A stretch of 64,000 bases of DNA. Source: Lithospermum erythrorhizon. Taxonomy: Eukaryota > Streptophyta > Magnoliopsida > Boraginales > Boraginaceae. The notes under the pieces are model-generated. The model had not been told where the DNA came from, searched no databases, and saw only the letters and a list, made by a program, of their open reading frames with translations. The translations under genes and the position numbers were made by a program. Within the stretch, counting starts at the first letter, position 1. The number at the start of each line of letters is the position of its first letter. Shown one piece after another: positions 1 to 12,948 of the stretch. The DNA lies in the NCBI GenBank assembly GCA_019722365.1, contig JADFUC010000658.1:62001-126000 (forward strand). The letters run 5' to 3'.

Positions 1-1393
1 CGGCCCAGAGCGCCATAAGAGTCGGAACATGAGCTCAAGGACTCCGTTTCCAAACCCGTGACTTCTCTAGGACATGGCCTGCTTTGAATCAGGCGAAGAG
101 GTCTTTGAGGACCGACACGCCACTTGCTGCTTCGCCGGGGAGAGATTAGGGCATGCGGCGTGCCTACTTCCAGGGCAACCCTTTGAGATGCTGCCACATT
201 AGAGATGTTTTCCTATCGGACTTCGTTCTATACTTCAGGGGCCCGGGCCTAACACTCTAAATCGACTTGAGGAGTATGGCGGTACTGTTGAGATGGCTAG
301 ACGATACCGTTCCACTTTTCCCTCTTGGCAGAATCATCGACCCTTTAGAATTTTGAGGTTTAGTTTTTTTTATATGTAACTATGTAAGGGGGTTTATTAA
401 TGCAATTTCCACTTCTTTCTTCCATACCGTGTTTATCTAACGCTTTGCTTTTTTAGTTCTATTTATTGTCTGTTTGGTATTTATTCATCCCGTATTTGGT
501 CGGGCTACTTTCAGGACCCTCGAATCAGAGGGAGGATCTCGGCATTTTATGGCGGTCTACACTTAAAAAGTTTTGTATCCTTATGCATTCCGTGCTCCGG
601 ATCCTCCTCGTGCATGGATTCGCCATGGGGCATCTCCACTTTACCCAAAACCTCCTCATAGCCGAATCTGAGAGATTTGAACAAATTTGTCGGGCGGTAG
701 GATATACTCAAATGTTGGATAGGATTTTACATCGATTTGCTTGTCTGCCGATGCCTTTCTGGCTGACCCGGGCATAATTGATACTCATCTGCGTAGAACA
801 CTTTTTCCCCGATACTCGAATGCTGCTGAAACAATATCTTTTATTCATAGTAAAGGGAATATACAAGATGGGCTTCACAGTAGTATTTTCTTAGGTGACA
901 TGGATTTGCATGACCGCGGTACTGACACCACTTCAAGATTTTGGTTCATGTGTATTTGACACATCTAGGACGAGGTATGGACCACCAAGAACTCGACTTC
1001 AGGCTCCGTGGGTGTTGGCGGATCGCTTTGTTTGGTGGCGGTACGCACCTTTGTACCCGGCCCACGTCTTATCAACATGGCTTTCTTCCTGCTGTGAGGT
1101 CCGGGTTGAGCCGCGGCTTTGCTCGTTAGCCAACTTCGTCATAGTATGATACCGAGCTGCCAGGATGAATCTACCCCGGAAGCAGGCGTAGTCCAAAGCC
1201 ACCAAGCGAAGGGTTTTTCCACCTTGATGGGATTGAGTCGTCCGGAAGGGCAATGCTTAATTGGGAGCTCTGGTCCCCAGCAGCTAGCACTCCACAGGCC
1301 GCTGATACCCACACGAAGGGTACCGGTTTTATCGCACTTCCCGCATGTCCATTAGCCTGAGATCGATACGGAGGGGCGTCCGATTGTATTATA
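1..1393 (-). mobile_element. Ty3/gypsy element B, integrase end (decayed)
   Basis: Reading the minus strand from about 1390 downward gives an integrase-like stretch of the Tat type: a YRSQANG motif (the family's HPQANGQ-like motif) at about 1365-1385, then about 200 codons later a basic segment resembling the integrase C-terminus (about 1000-1150). Further toward position 1 no domain is recognisable; this would be post-integrase sequence. Several frames must be combined, so the gene is dead. It is probably the continuation of the gypsy element at 8220-13662, cut in two by insertion of the LTR element that begins at 1394, because strand and domain order (gag, RT, RNase H, integrase) fit. The lineage call rests on motif resemblance, not a search. 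Confidence 0.55.
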
Positions 1394-2230
1394 TGTTGGA
1401 AATATGAGATATCCAATTTCATAAATATGCCCGTTGAACAATTTGATTGTACCATCGATTTACTCATTTAAAAGTAAGTTGGATATATGTTCGATTGTTC
1501 ACTTGATTGATATGGCCAAGTTAACTTGCATTCACATTAAGGGTTATGATGGCTTACTAGGGTCCTCTCATAATCTATATATTAAGACAATGTTTGGTCA
1601 ACATAAATTAATATATTATTCTTGTCCCGTCGAGCACAAGAGGTGACGCCTTTTGACAACGAGGATGAAACTATAATACGATTATAACTTCACGGGTTAA
1701 AGTGTAACTGCAAGGAAACATTGGGGCAAAATTCCAATTGTGAAATTTCAACCCAATGGCCGACTTTCACATAGGGAAAAAGGAGGATAGGCTTTTCTTT
1801 TTCTATGGACATAATTTAGGGTTTGGAACTTAAAGGACATGACTTGGTATTTTATAAGCTTCGTTCAACTTTTGGTTTTGCAAACTAAGAAAAACCATTC
1901 TCACCCACCGCTCCTCTTGTTAAACCGCGTAGGAGAAGAAAAACCTTGGTTTTTTCTTCCTTCTAAATTCCTTGTGCTTTGGTGTTCTAGTAAGAGCCGA
2001 AGGAAGGGGTTTGATCGATGGTTGGTGTGGACTATTTACTTAGGACAACCTACTTTGGTTGTTTGAAGACTTCTCCCCAGTCATCTTCATTTACCCAACT
2101 ATAAGGTGTAAGGTGCATAAAATATATCTCTTATGAGTATTATTTTTTATAATCTCATAGTATTCACGGAATTCGGTTGTATAATATTTGATGTTATTTG
2201 AATCAGTTAAACGACAATAGTGTCCAAGAA
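1394..2230 (+). repeat. 5' LTR of element A1
   Basis: Starts TGTTGG and aligns with 7853-8219, 10391-11332 and the reverse complement of 61763-62603. Shared blocks include the first 40 bases and a GGAAACATTGGGGCAAAATT block at about 1714-1733. The 3' boundary is estimated from the 841-bp copy at 61763-62603; no clear primer-binding site marks it. Confidence 0.7.
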
Positions 2231-5200
2231 ACCATTTTTGAGTTTTATAATGCGATAATATGCTATATAAATTATTTATATGTTGAGATCAGATTTTATA
2301 TGTTTAAAATTATAATTTGATATTTGTTTAATTCAATAGATATGAAATATGTGATTAATTGAATAAAATGTGATTAATCATTAATCCAAAATTTGTGATT
2401 TTTATGTCGTTAAATAAGAAATATTTTTCTAGATTTTACATAATTTTTTCCAATTTTTCTGAATTAGTTTATGTATCTGCAAAATATTTGAATTGATTGA
2501 TTATATAGTAAAATACGATAATACAGATTAATTGATAATCTTTAATTTGTATTTTTAGTATAGTTCAATTAGAAATATTTTTCTACAATTTTGAGAATTT
2601 TCTATTAATTTTTCGAGAAAAATTATATATCAGTTTTGATTTTGAATCGATAAAGCGTCATCATCAATTCGAACGGTGCGTGGTACGGCGTCGACCATAG
2701 CGGTAACATCAGTAACTACTTGTCAAGATACGTGGCAGCCACCTGGCATGCCACGTTTTGAATCACGTGTGCGGCCCGGCGTGGCGGCCGTGTCGGCCCG
2801 AGTTGACTCGTCCCAGCAGAGTTGACTTTCGATGACTAGAGTTTGACCCTAAGCTCGACCCGAACCCGACCTATCGGCCACATGGTACCCGACCGTCAAG
2901 CAGCCGTTTGTTGGTTTGCTCTATTATTGGGTTGACCCAATTGTTTGGCTTTCTTGGGGCTCATCAGTTGGACTCATTATTTGGATTATAAATGGGCCAA
3001 ATCAGATTTTGGCTCATGGCTTTGGGTTAGTCCTTTTAGCTCTTGTTTTGACTTGGGTTTGAAATATTTTAATAGTTTATTAAGTCCAATGATAATTTGG
3101 TTTTGAACAAAAATTTAACAATTGACTTAATTAATTATTTGGACAAATTTTATAAACCTAAAATTGAATTAATAAATAGTACTTTTCGAAAATACTAATT
3201 GTTTAATATTAAATGATAATAAATATGTTTTAAGTGATATGTTTGAATTGGATTCAAATTAATATTTACATAAGGCAATTGGTGTTTATTCATATTGATG
3301 AATATTCATTACATATATTTTAAATTTGTATTGTGCACGTCTATGCAACTTAATCCATTACCATATGTAATAGATGCTTAATCAAGAAGGTTTTATTTAT
3401 TTCATATGATGTATATTAACATATATTTATGGATGCTATGGGACTAGTGTTATGACTTGTTGTATTTTAGAAATAGGTTTTTGTTTTGTGATCTATTTTT
3501 TCTTTGAAAATAGATTTTGTGATGCCTTTTAAGTTAGTGATAGGCGAGAACTAATTAGTTGCTATTTAGTGTCAGTAGCAGTCAATTAAAAGATGGAACC
3601 CGACGGAGGAGCGAGACGGATAATAAAAGAATTTTTTAAAAAATGAATATAAATTTGGAGCTAGTCTAGTTTTTGTATCTTTTTTCATAAGTCGTATCAC
3701 GAATCCCTGTGAGTTATATTTATCCTTATGATTGGTGTTTATGTATATGCTTGATTGAATATATATTTTTTTCATAATCATGATTGTCACTAAATATAAC
3801 TAATCCCACCTAAAGTTAAGTAATATTGTCACACCATATCTAAAGTAGGGTAGAGCTCACTTGGGCTAACAGACATGTTAGTATGACATACGTTACGTCC
3901 ACAGGATGATACGTCAGATAGATTCGAGCGATTCCCGAGTACATGCCAGTATGACATACGTTCGTCCAGGAGTTCTACTGCCCGATGGGATGGTTTCGAA
4001 CAATTCCAGTCTTCAATGTTATTAGTAGAGTCCCAGTTCTTAAAATGAGTGCATGATGTCGACATGGACGGTGGATAAAAGACCATGTCTGATCTAGGAT
4101 GACTTTTTAGTGACGTAAAAGTTATGTGTTTGACATATTTAGTAAAGTACAATCTATGTGATTGAGATTTGAAGCATTGTAGTGATGCCGTTCCGTCTTA
4201 ATTATATAGGGAACTTAATTAGGATTAATAAGTACAAATGTTCAATTCTATCATTGTGATTAGAATTCATGAGCCGTAAGGATTTATATCTTTGCACATA
4301 GTATTGATATCACCTTTTTTACCTATATTGTCTAACTATTCACCATATGAGCATTTAAATGTAAATTGTTACAAATGTGTAACCAAGTTAAGGAGATAGT
4401 TCTTAATGTCTTACAATTTGAGTTGAGAACTCATTGTCCCTATATGCCTCGAGTATGTATGACATACTTGAGAAAGACATTCAAATAATACATTTTCTAG
4501 ACTTGATCTCATAAGGATAAACTTGTAAACTTAGGTTCAATAAGAAAAGTTTATGACTGAGACTTTGAATCTCGAATCAAAGATGATAATGTTAATAATA
4601 TAATCGTATATTATCTCATAGCCATCAAATATAATCCATATAGAGGCAGATTTCTTGATTTATGATCAGTTAAAGTTGTGATGCAGTAAGAGTAATATAT
4701 TGCACTTGTCGCCGTCATCTGAAGTCTTTTGAATTTGGTAGTTTTCATTTATAGAAAATAAAAAATATTGATCTTATAGTTATTGCAACCTATAAGCGGC
4801 TTGATGTCTTTTTCCTTTATATGATAACACAATGAATTTAGCTTGATGGTACAAAGATGAGTGTAAGTAAGGGAATGTGGTAAACTTTAGAAATAGAAAG
4901 TATGAGGACTTTTGGAATCTACTACCTTAAGTAAAATGTTGTCTGAAGCTTAAGCAGGTTAAGTTGCCATTAGATTGCAACTATCGGGTCCTGACTTACA
5001 TATTTTCGAAGTATGTGCTACAAAATGGGTAAAGTAGCTTTGGAAGAGGAAAAATAAGTGGTCTAGTTATGGAAATGGTTTTCAGCGTGATCACGTTTTG
5101 CTTGGAATCTTTCATCGAGGGAATGAATTGATTGTTGAGCATTGCCCTTGATTACCTAGACATTAATAACTTTCGAACGTTGAGCTATTTATTAAATGTG

Positions 5201-7852
5201 TTTTTTCTGGCGTAAATACTTGTTAAAAGGAATGGAATTCAACTTCTCTTCTTCCAAAGAAGCTGAATGGCTTGATTACTTAAGGATACTCGTAATATTG
5301 TGACCTTGAACGAGACTTGGATATCCTGACTTAAGAAGATAGTTGAGTCAACTTTCACTAGGGTAGTGGGAGGTTACAAATCTTAGTTGATAAATGTATT
5401 ATCTTAACAAATACATGACAACTAGATAATATTTGCAAATCGATTAACAATAACATGGAGCGTCAATGGATTTATAGGTATCGAATTGATAGTAAAATCA
5501 TCTAAGGAATGAGATTCTACAAAGATGACTGTTGTATGATGTGGGGACATGTGTATTATCTGAGAATACATTGAACCTGTTCATTTAAACTAACTTTCTA
5601 TTTACACATTTTAAGATATTCGCACTTACCTTTTATACGGATTATTCGCCTTTATTGTAGATGTAATGAAACTCCTATACATTATTTTAAGAAATCATTT
5701 GTTAGCAAATACAAAAATCATGAACAAGTACAGATTTTGTGGAATATCTATTTCATAACTTTTCGCTTGGTTATAAGATAGTAGAATGGATGTTTCTAAG
5801 TAATGATTTAAATGTGAATGGATAGTTGGCAATACGCGATGCGTCATGAGCAAGAAATGTTTCTAAGTAATGATCCTTCAAGGATAGGTATTTGATATTT
5901 TAGTGGTGCACTCACATCTTAAAAACCTAGATTAAATGGAAACTGGAATACTAATAATTTTTAAGTTGTGAACATGAGATATTTAAGTATAAAAGGGGTA
6001 AAAGTCTTCCTTGGAGAAAGAAGATGAACTAAGAGTTCAAAAGTTCAGTGGGAGCTTAACTATACAAATCATTTTATCTATGTGATATATAAGTTACTAA
6101 GGAAAATGACCTTACCATCTTTGAGTTGCCGATGGTATGGTTGTAACCGTTTACCTTAGTAAGGAGAGATCTGTATCTGCTCAATATACAATATGGATGC
6201 GTATGCATTGATATACAATATGGATTAAACTCGATATAACAGCTATATATTATCAATGTTATGGAGTTTAAAAGTGAATAAACTTGAACAAGTGCATTGT
6301 TTGAACTTGACATGTCTAATGAGTATCTTCTCACGACATTAGATCTCATATAAAATGTCATATTAACGCTACTAAAATAATTCCTCTAAAATTTGAATTG
6401 TTGAGTAATTGAAAGAGAATAGGCTAATAATGAAATTTTTAGGGTTAGTTCTAAAAAGATCAATTATTGACTAACACATAATATTTAGTTGTCGAACTAA
6501 ATGAACTTTTGTGGCCAATATTAGATTTATTCCATGATCTACAACTAAATAGAACCAAGATTCTCTTTGCCGTAGGGTAATATAAAGCTTGAATCTTTTG
6601 ATATTTTCTTCCTTAACAGTAAAGAAGTTTTAATGTTGAAAGATATCATGTGATATACAAATAATTGACTAGTATATAAGATATCGTCCATGACTCGAAA
6701 TTTGAGGAGAAATCATAGAATTGATCGTAATTTACAAACATGATAAAAACCTTTGGGCGTGTAACGGCGTCATATACACTTACTGATAATTTTAGCCATT
6801 AGCGCCCTTTTCAGGGGAATGTTTTGGTATGAATGTAAAAATTATTCTTGAGAAAGATGGATTTAAGATGATGACATGTTCATCTTGTTTACATGTCTTG
6901 ATGGACCTAAATGTATCAAGCGTTGAAGGACCGATTCACGGACTTAATTTAACGTCCATGATTTGCATTACCATTGAGAGTAATTAGGATACATGATTCA
7001 ATCGAGACAAAAAGAAAGAACGGAGACGTCACGTGATTCGGTGGCGGCTCATTTATTTTCTTCGTAAACTTGTTTGAATCACCTTCTTAACAGAAGCACA
7101 AGTTTACCGTGTCCTTTGTTATTGAACAATGACACTATTATTATCTCTTAACAAATGGATTCCGTTGTGATCTAAGTTTCTACAGAGGTGGCGAATGCAT
7201 TGATGCAGACAAGGATCTACATCGAGCCTGAGAACTCTGGTGCTCATCCTAGTCGGGTGTTGATAGTTGAATAAGACACCAAGCATTGCTATGTACGGTT
7301 GTCGTGCGTTTCTTGGATCGAGAAGGGTATGATTATCGACTCTAATCAATCATAGGTAATAAATGTCAAAAGCAGTGTTCGAATGTAATAATGGACTTGG
7401 CCGCCATAGAGAACTTAGAAGATAGTATATACGTGTCTAAATACATTCTCGTAGAACATGTTAAATGGCAATTCTTGAACTGCATGTGAGTATTTCAGCA
7501 TGCCGGGGAGTAATGTACTTTACTATGTCAGCGTCCTTTATAACGGAGGGACTATAACGGCATCTGGTTGGGTATACTCTGAGTGTAGTTGCGGAAATAG
7601 TTGTACATTAGATGGGATTAAATGCGACCGGATATAGCGGTTAGATTTACGGCCTCTTGGAGGTGGGGTGATTATAATGCATCTCGGTATTGTACTCGAA
7701 TCATATTAATTCATACAACCAAAGAAAGAGCCGGGTGCAAGAGTTTGGCGACCTGAAATCTTACCAAAGCATTTGTTAGAAATCGTCTGTCGTTCTTAGA
7801 TGTCGGTTAACAGAAATGTCGGTTAGAAGTAATAGTCCAAGGGCAAGTGGAG
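2231..7852 (+). other. Non-coding interior of element A1
   Basis: AT-rich sequence with stops in all frames. A GC-rich patch at about 2650-2930 stands out and contains several TTGAC motifs. A 15-base block AGTATGACATACGTT occurs twice, at 3880 and 3948. The last 280 bases resemble the reverse complement of about 62604-62900 (a CCTCTTGGA block and a GTCCAA...CAAGT..GAG end), so this is a family-specific interior and not random sequence. Confidence 0.55.
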
Positions 7853-8219
7853 TGTTGGAAATATGAGATATCGAGATCTCATAAATATGCCCATTAACAA
7901 TATGATTGTACAACGATTTACTCATTTAAAAAGAAATGAGATTCGGATATATGTTCGATTGTTAAACAATTGACATATTAAGTTTTAACTTCGCATTGAC
8001 ATTAGGAGTTATGATGACTTGCTATGGTACTCTCTGTCTATATATTAATACAATGTTGGTGAACATAAATTAATATATTACTCTTCATCGAGCCTAGAAA
8101 TGGTCCTTGCTTGCGATATGAATCAAACTATATGTCTGATTATAATTTCGGGTTGAAGTGGCGTAAAGAAGGAAACATTGGGGCAAAATTCCAATTGTGG
8201 AATTTCAACTCCATGGCCG
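7853..8219 (+). repeat. 3' LTR of element A1, truncated
   Basis: Begins TGTTGGAAATATGAGATAT right after the purine tract and matches 1394 onward through the GGGGCAAAATTCCAATTGTG block. Similarity ends at about 8219, where GC-richer gypsy sequence begins. At least half of the LTR is missing compared with the 841-bp copy. Confidence 0.75.
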
Positions 8220-8519
8220 TCCAAAAGGGTATACCTCAAGCTCTGCCTCTGGAGCTTGTTGGCTACTGGGGGATCTCGGCGGAGGACTCCGGTTCTTAGA
8301 AATCCAGGGGACCTTTGACCATGGTCGGTGCTGCTCCCGCCTCCCGGCGTTATCCATCCCACTTTCTTCGTCGAAAGGCTTCTTACGCTACCTTACACGG
8401 GGATGGAATCCGGGTACTTGTACTCTCTGGCCAGCCAACGGAGACGCCTATCCGCCTCTGTTTCTATAAGGGACATATGCTCCATGACAAAGATCGAAAA
8501 TTACGGCGATTTCGTACTG

Positions 8520-8800
8520 CATGGCCAGGTATTACTTGATCTTTTCTTTCACCTCATCAATTTTTAAATTGCCTTCCACATACAGCCAACTAAAGTCTAT
8601 CTAATATGGATGTCCTTTGCCTCCAAAGTATTTGCTAATGAAAGTCCATTGGCGAGTCTTTTATACCGACCTCGTTGTTTGGTCGTGAAGGCGACCACCA
8701 GCGTGCTACGTCTTAAAGCCTCGGGGGACCATGCTCGGAATTCAAACCACAAGTCCGGGATTTCTCGCTCTATCTATGTACAACAACCAGACCCGCTGTT
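8520..8800 (-). pseudogene. RNase H remnant of gypsy element B
   Basis: The minus-strand translation contains a W-LLYID segment with a small-residue stretch after it (about 8756-8795), followed by an F-K-A-T-N-like segment and a region resembling the ...YEAKDP... part of gypsy RNase H (about 8600-8690). Stops and frame changes interrupt it. Role when intact: degradation of the RNA strand during reverse transcription. It lies downstream of the RT remnant, as expected for Ty3/gypsy pol. Confidence 0.5.
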
Positions 8801-9299
8801 CCGCGGTCTCAACGGTGCCGACCGCCTCGGGTGCCCACTTCGCGTGGGTGCATTCCGCCGTGGTCGCCAGGGCACGAGGCTTTGATAATTTCCGTGGCTT
8901 TATAGAATCCAAATTCTTTCATTTCTGTGTGCTGATTATCCGCCCGAGGACCGGTGAGTCTCCAGTTACGCGGATTTGATCGTAATTACTTCCACGGATA
9001 AGCCTCGAAATAGGGTTTCCAGCTTACATTTAACAATCGGAAGCAGCACTGAGTTCCTCCGTGAATGCACCAAATCTCATTACGTCTCGACTACTCGGTG
9101 ATACCATGCAGAAAGCCACACCTTCTCCTCCTCCCGTATGAGGACACTGCTTAGCGCGAACTCAGCTGCCGGATAAAGTTGCGGGGATGTCCCAATGACC
9201 GACGCTCTAACAATGAGGCGCTTAGGTAAGCACTTGACTCTTGAAAGGACTTCTCACGCTGGGAGTCCATTCAAACTCCCGCCCGCCCCAGCATTAGCG

Positions 9300-10130
9300 T
9301 GAAGAAGGGCAAGCTTCTATCAAAAAAGCGCTTGATATAAGCAGTCGAGGTTATCCTCCATCACATCGGAAATGTTGTCTTTCTTGTGTCCATTGGACTT
9401 TGCATCAAAACTTGTACACTTCATTTTATGCAGATTATTTCGATTCCCAGCCCCAATTAATCAATAGCAGCCCAAGGAACTTGCCGGAGGTGCAGCGACA
9501 CACATTTATCGGGTTGAGCCGAAGGTTGTAGTTAAAGTAGGATTGATAAAACTCTCCGGAGGTTGGCGCCATGATCATACTTTCCTTAACACATTAAATA
9601 ATAAATCACGTGAATCTCCCATATTCCGGCCAATCTGAATTGGAAACACATTATTGACCATCCTCTAATACTTGGCTCCTACGTTCTTGACCGAAGGTCG
9701 TGACCTTCCAATGATGGAATTCATTTTCAATTCTGAGGCAGCGATGCTTTCAGCATCCTCCTCATTTATGTCTATTTGGTAATATATCCTTGGAAATCAT
9801 CCGAAAATCTGCTGCATGTACCCTGCTGGCTCGAGTCCCACCATCCTCAATGTTGAAGCGGAGGGTGTGTAACAGAGCCTTGTTGATAACCCAGTGATGT
9901 TTGTCCCACATCTGCCCAGCGTCCGATTAGGTTTTAGGGACTAGCACATTATCAGAGCCACGTTGGGAGCAAGAGCTCCAGGATCGCTTTTGCCCGCAGG
10001 AGTTTATCCGCCTCTCCCGGATGAAACCTCCTTCCTCCGAGAAAGGTTCGCTTTTCTTCTTGATGGGCTTATAATGTGTGGATCCAACATCATTTGGTAG
10101 TGGCGCCCACAGTCCACAGGCATATCTTTT
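9300..10130 (-). pseudogene. Reverse transcriptase remnant of gypsy element B
   Basis: On the minus strand a palm/thumb signature is readable: an NLRLNP...C...SGKFLG stretch at about 9457-9524, matching the MxLNPxKCxFGVxSGKFLG block of Tat/Athila-type RT. An FG-x4-A-x-Y-Q-like block lies at about 9658-9695, and an N-terminal block with LVPK and NKA lies at 9900-9970. Multiple stops are present, so the copy is non-functional. Confidence 0.6.
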
Positions 10131-10390
10131 GGTCGGGGTCTTGCCGACATCTAGATTCCTCGAGGCCCCCAGGGCGTGGTTCCCTCGTTTGAGCTTTATG
10201 CTTGGTGGAGGCAGGATAGTAACCTAAAATTATTAATATTCTTCGGCTCACTGTATCTCCCCAGTCATATACCGTATTTGGGAACTTCATTTTCAAGTGT
10301 ATGAGACACGGCTACCTCGAGCTTCACGATAACGCGGGCCATCCATAATTGTGAACTCTACCATCTTCATGACACATTTCAGCATCTTTA

Positions 10391-11332
10391 CGTTGGAACT
10401 AGAATATTAGATCTCATGAAAATGTCTGTTGAACAACTTAGATTATACAACCTATTTGCCATTCAGATTATAAGTTCAATATATGTGATTGGACAATTGA
10501 TATTTGGGAATTTCTTACGTATCGGCGTTAGGATTGCGATGGCTTACTAAATTAAACTTTCATGATCTATTTATTAAGACAATAATAGGTTAAATATTGT
10601 TTAATATATTACTATTGTTGTCTGTCTGAGAAGGTCACACCTGGCTTGATAAGCTTGAATTAATAATATTATATTATAACTTCCCGGGTTTTAAAGTGAA
10701 ATACGAAGGAAACATTCGAGATGAAAAATCGAATCCCGGGGCATGGATATAATTAGAGCTATTAGGATGGTTGGGCCGAGACAAGGATACAATATTGTGA
10801 ATTTATTCTTCTTAAAACTCTCTATTCTAATTTATTAAATGAATAGATAATTATTCTATTTAATTATTTGATAATTAAATGAGAGGATAATAAGTTGGTT
10901 GAGGTTTTGCTCGGGATGAGTTTTCTTTATTGAGCTCTTCCATATTCAATTACTCAGTAATTCTAGACTTTTGAAGTCAGAATTTTTCTTTTCTCACTAC
11001 TCACTGCAGAACTCCACCATAAGGAAGAGAAATAGTTTTCTTCCATCGTTGTTCGTTCCTCCTAAATTGTTCTAGTAAAATGCACGAAGAGTTCGGATCA
11101 TTTGCTGGTGTGGATACTCTTGGAGACTCACCCTGGTTTGAAATTATATGAAACCTTAGTTTTCCGTTGTCATTAAAATTTTCAAGAAGAAATGTACATT
11201 CTAGTAATTCATATTTATTGTTTTTGTTCCGTAGTATCTAAGATTCGCATCCGATTAGTTTAGAACTAGTTATATTCGAATATAAAATCCAATAGCTTCC
11301 CTATTGTAACCATGAGGTTTGAAACCCCAATT
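10391..11332 (+). repeat. Solo LTR of family A nested in gypsy element B
   Basis: Starts CGTTGGAACTAGAATATTAG (first T mutated to C) and follows the family-A LTR order: ATCTCATGAAAATG, the GATGGCTTACTA block, ATATTACTATTGTTG, and a GGTGTGGATACTCTTGGAGA block near the end. The interior of a retroelement is absent on both sides; gypsy sequence continues from about 11333. The 3' end is placed by similarity with the CCATGA..CTC..CCAACA end of the 61763 copy and may be off by tens of bases. No clean target duplication was found. Confidence 0.65.
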
Positions 11333-11439
11333 TCGCCCAATAGCCTCTAAATCCCGCTTCATAATTAGCGACGAGACGGATCTGCGCCGGTACCGTCCCA
11401 GCTTGTGATAGGCGTCAAACGGGATATCTGCCGAGAACT

Positions 11440-12909
11440 TTTTGTATCCACGGCAGTCATCCCGCCGAAGTTAGCTATTCTGCGGCCGATAACAGTGGGT
11501 CTTCGTACCATTTCCAGGGTGAAATATCTGATTACCATAATGTCCCTCTTGGCATATGCCGTCTAGCGGCTCCCGGGAATCTCCCCCTATTTCGCCTTTG
11601 AGATGACATTGAACCTGCTGTGATGTTAGGAGGTTCATGAGGATCTCGGCACATTCACACATCAGCGTGCGATTTCACGCTGCATTGTCTCCCTTGTGGA
11701 CATAATCGCCAGCTGCCCCCGAATAAGCTTTTCTATATCTACATCTTCGGTGTCGACGGTCGTTGGTATCGTGCCCGTGATCATTGTGAATGCTGGCGGG
11801 AAATTTGCCATATCCTCTTATTGTAGGGTCTTCTACCGGTGGCCGTGGCGACCACAACCACCTATCCTGCATCTAGAGAACACATTCTCTATTGGTCTTC
11901 GGAGGGGGCTCAGTACTCGATCTTTCCTGCTGCATCCTTTTTGCTTCATAGATGCCTTTGGAGGTGAGAGAAACTTACTCCCCAGGCGAGTCAGCCTAGG
12001 TAAGCCCTATGGGCTTGGAGGCTTAATGCCGATTATCATCCATCGATGGCTTCCTTTTCCTTGTCGATTCCGTTTCTCGCCTCCATACATGTATATATAG
12101 GCCGTTCGTTTGACCTCTTCCGAATCCACAGAGTGCCTCTTGAGAAGCGACTCTTTAAACTTTAACAACCATGAAGCCTTCCACCAGCCAATCATAATCA
12201 ATCTTTTGATTATGCCGTGCTCAGATTGAACTCTATGCGGAACGCTCCTAGAAAGAAACTGATCGGCTCGGTCTCCGCTTTTGCTTGATAGTCGTTAGGG
12301 AGTATAGATCGCGTCTTCGGACCACTTCCAGCGTAGGTCCTAGTGAACCGATTTTTGAGCTCTTCAAGGATGTGATCGTCCTTAAGCAACGATTAAACCA
12401 TTTTAGTCTTGGGCGGCCAAAGCTGGATGGAAAAAGCCTAACAATTTTCTTCTTACGTCGCAGTTTGAAGAAATGCGGGGCTGGAACTTCGTGATGTGTT
12501 ACTCCGGATCCGTGTTCCCCGTGAATTTGGTAAACACAAGGAGTTTCATTCCCACCGGCATGACCGCACTCCGGACATCAGGAAAAAAGGTGCAAGACCT
12601 GCTAGCTTAGTATTGGTCCTGCACCGACACGACCCAGTACCACCATAGAAGGCGTCGCTTTCTATTTCTGAGTTTCCATTCGTCTGTGAGGGGCGGTGAA
12701 TTTCACGCGTCTAGAGTGATGCGGCGATCCACGGCAATTGTGCTGCCCGCCCCGTCTACGCGTTTCCTCCCGTGCATGAGGCCAGGTATAGGTCTCCTCC
12801 CGGACCCAGGATGATATACAAGGGGTTATACACTTGGTACAGAGCCGTTCCCCGAGGATTCTTTGCGTCGCTGGGTATGATGGTTCCGTCATTCCTTATT
12901 ATCAGCCAT
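11440..12909 (-). pseudogene. gag remnant of gypsy element B
   Basis: A start ATG-GCA-GAT-AAT lies at 12909 on the minus strand, just inside the primer-binding-like region. A retrotransposon-gag block LEELKNRFTRTYAGS is read from about 12313-12368, and a C-terminal HNDHGHDTND motif, typical of Tat-lineage gag proteins (FHRDHGHDTEDC in relatives), at 11753-11794. The capsid-like reading is interrupted repeatedly by stops. When intact it would form the virus-like particle. The order gag, then RT, then RNase H on the same strand supports the call. Confidence 0.65.
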
Positions 12910-12948
12910 CTCAGAGTGGGTGGAAACTCCCCCACCTAGAACTGCACG

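Larger units (their letters stand above)
1394..8219 (+). mobile_element. LTR retrotransposon A1, no recognisable coding capacity
   Basis: Two direct copies of a TGTTGGAAATATGAGAT-start repeat (1394 and 7853) flank 5.6 kb. A purine tract GGGCAAGTGGAG (7841-7852) sits directly before the downstream copy, where a polypurine tract belongs, so the element reads on the plus strand. I found no gag, protease, integrase or RT motif in any frame, which suggests a LARD-like non-autonomous element or extreme decay. The downstream LTR stops at about 8219 and is shorter than the 841-bp family copy at 61763, so its end was lost together with part of the flanking gypsy element. The element sits inside the gypsy integrase region at 1393. 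Superfamily is not decided. Confidence 0.75.

Noticed and set aside
3829..4152. 107-codon minus-strand ORF inside element A1
   Set aside because: No domain resemblance, opposite to the element's orientation, and not visibly kept in the other copy; treated as chance.
11696..12100. 134-codon plus-strand ORF
   Set aside because: It lies opposite the gag remnant with the HGHDT motif on the minus strand; the plus-strand frame matches nothing.
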